64,000 nt of DNA, from the NCBI RefSeq assembly GCF_900168065.1, contig NZ_FUZZ01000006.1, positions 186,001 to 250,000 of the forward strand, written 5' to 3'. The stretch comes from Chitinophaga ginsengisegetis (lineage in GTDB: Bacteria; Bacteroidota; Bacteroidia; Chitinophagales; Chitinophagaceae). The translations under genes and the position numbers were made by a program. The stretch's first letter is position 1; each line of letters begins with the position of its first letter. Below, in pieces: positions 61,225-64,000 of this stretch. A model generated the notes under the pieces. That model searched no databases. It saw only the letters and a program-made list of their open reading frames with translations, and was not told where the DNA came from.

Positions 61225-62418
61225 TTAAGCGAGTTTCCCCAGCCAGGTTTTCATTCTTTCTACCCCTTTCTCCAGTTTGTCCATGCTGGTAGCGTATGAC
61301 AGGCGGATACAGTTGGGTTGCTGGAAAGCGCTGCCTGTAACGGTTGACACGTGTGCCTTGTGCAGGAGATACATGCAAAGGTCGTCTGCGTTTTTGATGT
61401 ACGAATCTTCAAATGATTTGTTGAAGAATGCGCTGACATCGGGAAACATATAGAATGCGCCTTCCGGGTCATTTACCTTTAAACCGGGAATGGTTTTCAG
61501 GGCTTCATGAATATAGGCGCGGCGTTTTTTGAATTCAGCGACCATTTCCACTGCGGTGGTCAGTTCGCCGGTGAGGGCGGTGATGGCGGCGCGCTGGGTG
61601 ATAGAGCAGGTAGCAGAAGTGAACTGGCTCTGGATTTTATCACAGGCTTTGGCAATGTCCAGTGGTGCGGCGAGGTAGCCCAAACGCCAGCCGGTCATGG
61701 CAAAACCTTTACTCAGGCCATTGATGATGATGGTGCGGTTGATCAGATCACCAAACTGCGCGATGCTTTCATGTTTGCCTTCGTAATTGATGTACTCATA
61801 TATTTCATCGGAGATGATGAAGATCTCCGGGTGTTTGGCAAATACGGCGGCGAGTCCTTCCAGTTCTTTTTTGGAATATACGGAGCCGGTGGGATTGCAG
61901 GGAGAGGAGAACATGAACAGCTTTGTTTTTGGTGTGATGGCTGCTTCCAGTTGCTCCGGTGTAATTTTATAATTGTTTTCGATACTGCAGGGAACAAATA
62001 CCACTTCCCCCTGGCAGAGGCTCACCTGTTCGGAATACGTAACCCAGTAAGGAGTGGGGATGATCACTTCATCGCCGGGGTTTACGATACTGAGCACTGC
62101 ATTGGCCAGGCATTGCTTGGCGCCTGTGGACACTACTATCTGCTCCGGCGTATAGTCAAGACCGTTATCTCTCTTTAATTTGTGTACTACTGCCTGTCTT
62201 ACGTCTGCATAGCCAGCCACGGGTGTATAGTGTGTAAATCCTTCATCGATCGCTTTTTTGGCGGCTTCGCGGATATGTGCCGGGGTGTCAAAGTCCGGTT
62301 CTCCGATGCTGAGGTCTACAATATCTATACCCTGGGCTTTCAACTCGCGGCCGAGTTTAGCCATTTTAATTGTTTGCGGCTCGGAAATCCGTGACAGCCT
62401 GTCTGCTAGTTGATTCAT
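61225..62418 (-). CDS. PLP-dependent aspartate aminotransferase family (class I)
   Basis: A 397-residue cytosolic aminotransferase. N-terminal segment ISEPQTIKMAKLGRELKAQG is typical of the bacterial Ib-type aspartate aminotransferases, followed by LSIGEPDFDTP, STGAKQCLANA, SPCNPTGSVY, the Asp of ISDEIYEY, and the PLP lysine in NGLSKGFAMTGWRLGY. The substrate-binding Arg is in IRLSYATS. Aspartate is the likely amino donor; other class I specificities are possible. Start MNQLADRL at 62418 lies about 25 bases after a TACGTTTG element. Confidence 0.93.
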   Translation of the reverse strand: MNQLADRLSRISEPQTIKMAKLGRELKAQGIDIVDLSIGEPDFDTPAHIREAAKKAIDEGFTHYTPVAGYADVRQAVVHKLKRDNGLDYTPEQIVVSTGAKQCLANAVLSIVNPGDEVIIPTPYWVTYSEQVSLCQGEVVFVPCSIENNYKITPEQLEAAITPKTKLFMFSSPCNPTGSVYSKKELEGLAAVFAKHPEIFIISDEIYEYINYEGKHESIAQFGDLINRTIIINGLSKGFAMTGWRLGYLAAPLDIAKACDKIQSQFTSATCSITQRAAITALTGELTTAVEMVAEFKKRRAYIHEALKTIPGLKVNDPEGAFYMFPDVSAFFNKSFEDSYIKNADDLCMYLLHKAHVSTVTGSAFQQPNCIRLSYATSMDKLEKGVERMKTWLGKLA

Positions 62419-62442
62419 ATCATTACATTGAATTGACCGGAA

Positions 62443-62450
62443 CAAACGTA
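62443..62450 (-). promoter_or_regulatory. -7 element TACGTTTG of the aminotransferase gene
   Basis: Minus-strand TAnnTTTG match 24 bases before the chosen start; it excludes a longer start at 62445. The -33 box is weak. Confidence 0.45.
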
Positions 62451-62499
62451 CAGAAAAAAACCAGATAATACATGGAAAGATCGTTCCAGGCTGCTGTAC

Positions 62500-62539
62500 A
62501 AACGCAGAACGGGCCGGATAACCGGCCCGTTCTGCGTTT
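62500..62539 (-). terminator. Strong terminator between the DUF4397 and aminotransferase genes
   Basis: A perfect 18-bp stem (AAACGCAGAACGGGCCGG, 62500-62517, with 62522-62539) and 4-base loop, with a T-rich end on the plus side and short T run on the minus side. It ends the DUF4397 transcript. Confidence 0.85.
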
Positions 62540-62572
62540 TATGTTGCTTCTTTTTACAGAAGTGTATTATTG

Positions 62573-63298
62573 TCAGTATAAACTGAAGATAGCGTTGGTA
62601 ACCAGTTTGTCGGTACCGGTACTTCCTTTAACACCCACGATGTAAATGGTATAGAAGTTACCTGCGTTGAAACTACCAACACGGAGGTCAGTACTGCTTG
62701 CAGTGGCAAGTACAGTGTTGGTGCCAGCTTCCTTGATGCTGATCGCATTGTTTACGCTGAAGCTGTTGAACAGTTTGAAAGCGCTGGCAGAAGATACATC
62801 GCCGTTAAAGTATACGCGGTTGCTGTCGATTTTTTCAGTACCGATGTATACATCTACCGGGCCTGCGTTTGCGCTCAGGTTGAAGAAACGGATACCGATT
62901 TTATCGCGGCTGTAGTTGGATTGATCTGTTTTGATAATGGCAGATCTTATTGGGGCTTTATCCCAGATCAGGTAAGTATAGTATTGTGTAGAGTCGAAAT
63001 TGTAAGTAGTGGTGGTCATCAGGCTGTCGCCTCCTTTCTTCTTCAGATCAAATTTGTGCAGGCCACCGTAAACAGCGTACCGGGCGTAGAAATTGAAGTT
63101 GAATTCAGTTTCAGTTACTTTCTGATCGTTATCATAGAAAATACCTGGAATCATGCTGGTGGAACTGCCCAGTATTGAAATCTGTGCCTGTGGTCTTGGT
63201 GGTGTGTAATTATTATCGTTCTTCAGGCAGGAAGATAGTCCGATGATTCCTGTTAACAGGGCCACAACTGCCCATACGCGATTTTTCTTGGTTAGCAT
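62573..63298 (-). CDS. DUF4397 domain lipoprotein
   Basis: A 241-residue exported protein with a lipoprotein signal (VALLTGIIGLSSC, Cys 24), then a disordered Asn/Pro/Thr-rich linker and a beta-sandwich-like DUF4397 domain, recognised from RFFNLSANAGPVDVYIG followed by FKLFNSFSVNNAISIKEAGT and GNFYTIYIVGV. Function unknown; probably surface or periplasmic. Closed by the terminator at 62500-62539. Confidence 0.82.
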   Translation of the reverse strand: MLTKKNRVWAVVALLTGIIGLSSCLKNDNNYTPPRPQAQISILGSSTSMIPGIFYDNDQKVTETEFNFNFYARYAVYGGLHKFDLKKKGGDSLMTTTTYNFDSTQYYTYLIWDKAPIRSAIIKTDQSNYSRDKIGIRFFNLSANAGPVDVYIGTEKIDSNRVYFNGDVSSASAFKLFNSFSVNNAISIKEAGTNTVLATASSTDLRVGSFNAGNFYTIYIVGVKGSTGTDKLVTNAIFSLY

Positions 63299-63322
63299 TT
63301 TGCTCTCAGTTTTTAAATTGTG

Positions 63323-64000
63323 TTATTGATCGGTTGTTTTTTTATCATTTGGTTCAAAACGGGCCAGGTCAGGTAAAATGCGCTTTTTACGTTGTACCTC
63401 CGATTCATAAATTACTTCGCCCAGTGCTTTGAGAAAAGGTTTGCCTGTTTTTTCAAAAGCCGGTTGATCATCTCCCAATACACCAGTAGTATTTACAAAA
63501 ACACTGGCAGACAGCAGGAACTCTGTTTTACTGGCAAAATCTACAATATATGCTGTATCGGTCAGAAATCCGTATGCCCATCCTGGTTTGTTGAAAATCC
63601 TGATGTGTTCCGGTATCCGGCTATTCCGGTCACCTCCAAAAAGCAAAAACCTGGTATATGCCTGATAGTATTGTTCCGGGTCATAAACCGGATCTGTTGA
63701 TTCTTCCGGGTGCTGGGACATACATCTGTACAAAAAAAGGTAATCGTTCCCTGTTAAACGGAAACGTTGACGATTTGTTACAGCCCCTGGAAAAATTATG
63801 CTGCGCATGATATCATGTAAGCTGGAAAGGGGCAGTTTATTGCGGTGGGAGAAGTTCATGGGCTGGTGCTCGAGGTGGTCGAGGTGATTATACCAGGCTT
63901 TCCCGGCAAAGTCTTCACGCGGGGAAAACTCCAGGCGGCTGTAGCCCGCGGGTTGCTGGTAGAGGATCCTGTTCCCTTCCCGGAAGCTGACGGCATTGGT
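63323..64000 (-). CDS. Serine hydrolase, class A beta-lactamase-like (5' part missing)
   Basis: The frame is open to the window edge: the 47 codons from 64000 to 63860 continue without stop into the ATG at 63859, so that ATG is internal. About 225 C-terminal residues are seen. The NKPGWAYGFLTDTAYIVDF stretch resembles the segment around the KTG-like strand of the beta-lactamase enzyme family 2, and the preceding helical region fits the fold. The catalytic SxxK motif must lie beyond the window. Whether it hydrolyses lactams or peptidoglycan-like substrates is unknown. Confidence 0.65.
   Translation of the reverse strand, partial: TNAVSFREGNRILYQQPAGYSRLEFSPREDFAGKAWYNHLDHLEHQPMNFSHRNKLPLSSLHDIMRSIIFPGAVTNRQRFRLTGNDYLFLYRCMSQHPEESTDPVYDPEQYYQAYTRFLLFGGDRNSRIPEHIRIFNKPGWAYGFLTDTAYIVDFASKTEFLLSASVFVNTTGVLGDDQPAFEKTGKPFLKALGEVIYESEVQRKKRILPDLARFEPNDKKTTDQ

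Noticed and set aside
63323..63859. Complete 178-residue gene starting at 63859
   Set aside because: The frame remains open upstream to the window edge with protein-like sequence, so the ATG at 63859 is internal and the gene is cut by the window.

Overview
The window is a stretch of a Bacteroidetes chromosome, most likely a Chitinophaga-like member of the Chitinophagaceae. The evidence is the family mix (DUF3667, DUF3810, DUF4397, DUF4468, DUF885 and DUF1080 proteins, LytTR two-component pair, S46 dipeptidyl-peptidase), secreted proteins with type IX secretion C-terminal sorting domains, near absence of Shine-Dalgarno sequences, and promoters of the form TTTG-N18-19-TAnnTTTG. Species cannot be fixed from sequence alone.

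Layout. Positions 1-5.67 kb are the right end of an integrated phage-like element: a terminase large subunit, a visibly AT-richer cargo of small unknown or secreted proteins, and a tyrosine integrase that abuts the 3' end of a tRNA-Leu gene. A Leu-Gly-Gly tRNA operon follows (5667-5945). From 6 to 31 kb lies ordinary chromosome: a crotonase, the Tex RNA-binding protein, MazG, a giant NtrY-like histidine kinase, the conserved yceD-rpmF-plsX operon, a hybrid histidine kinase, fructosamine kinase, arginase, acyl-CoA dehydrogenase, a YggS PLP protein with a TlpA-type thioredoxin lipoprotein, a YtxH/SRPBCC stress-like pair, and DUF1080 and DUF4272 proteins. At 33.8-35.6 kb is a two-gene RNA end-repair cassette (RNA ligase plus HD-Pnk end-healing enzyme) in which the ligase reading frame is broken by an apparent one-base deletion. 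Next come dcd, a compact operon (Sfp-type phosphopantetheinyl transferase, shikimate kinase, DUF423, alpha/beta hydrolase, FtsK, then LolA) and lpd.

From 44.4 to 57 kb the theme is secretion and proteolysis: two large secreted type IX cargo proteins (a HELTH metalloprotease-like protein with a beta-helix region, and an S8 protease), an M57 metalloprotease lipoprotein, an intradiol dioxygenase, a LytS/LytT-type pair and a DPP11-like S46 peptidase. The right end holds a methyltransferase, an acyl-CoA mutase large subunit, an M23 peptidase, an aspartate aminotransferase, a DUF4397 lipoprotein and a serine hydrolase cut by the window edge.

The structures least explained by ordinary annotation are: two copies of a ~197-bp long-hairpin repeat (25482-25678 and 56879-57076) whose arms differ by compensatory changes and which fit almost exactly between gene ends; a nine-unit 11-bp tandem repeat after the TlpA gene (27649-27747); and the frameshifted ligase of the RNA-repair cassette.
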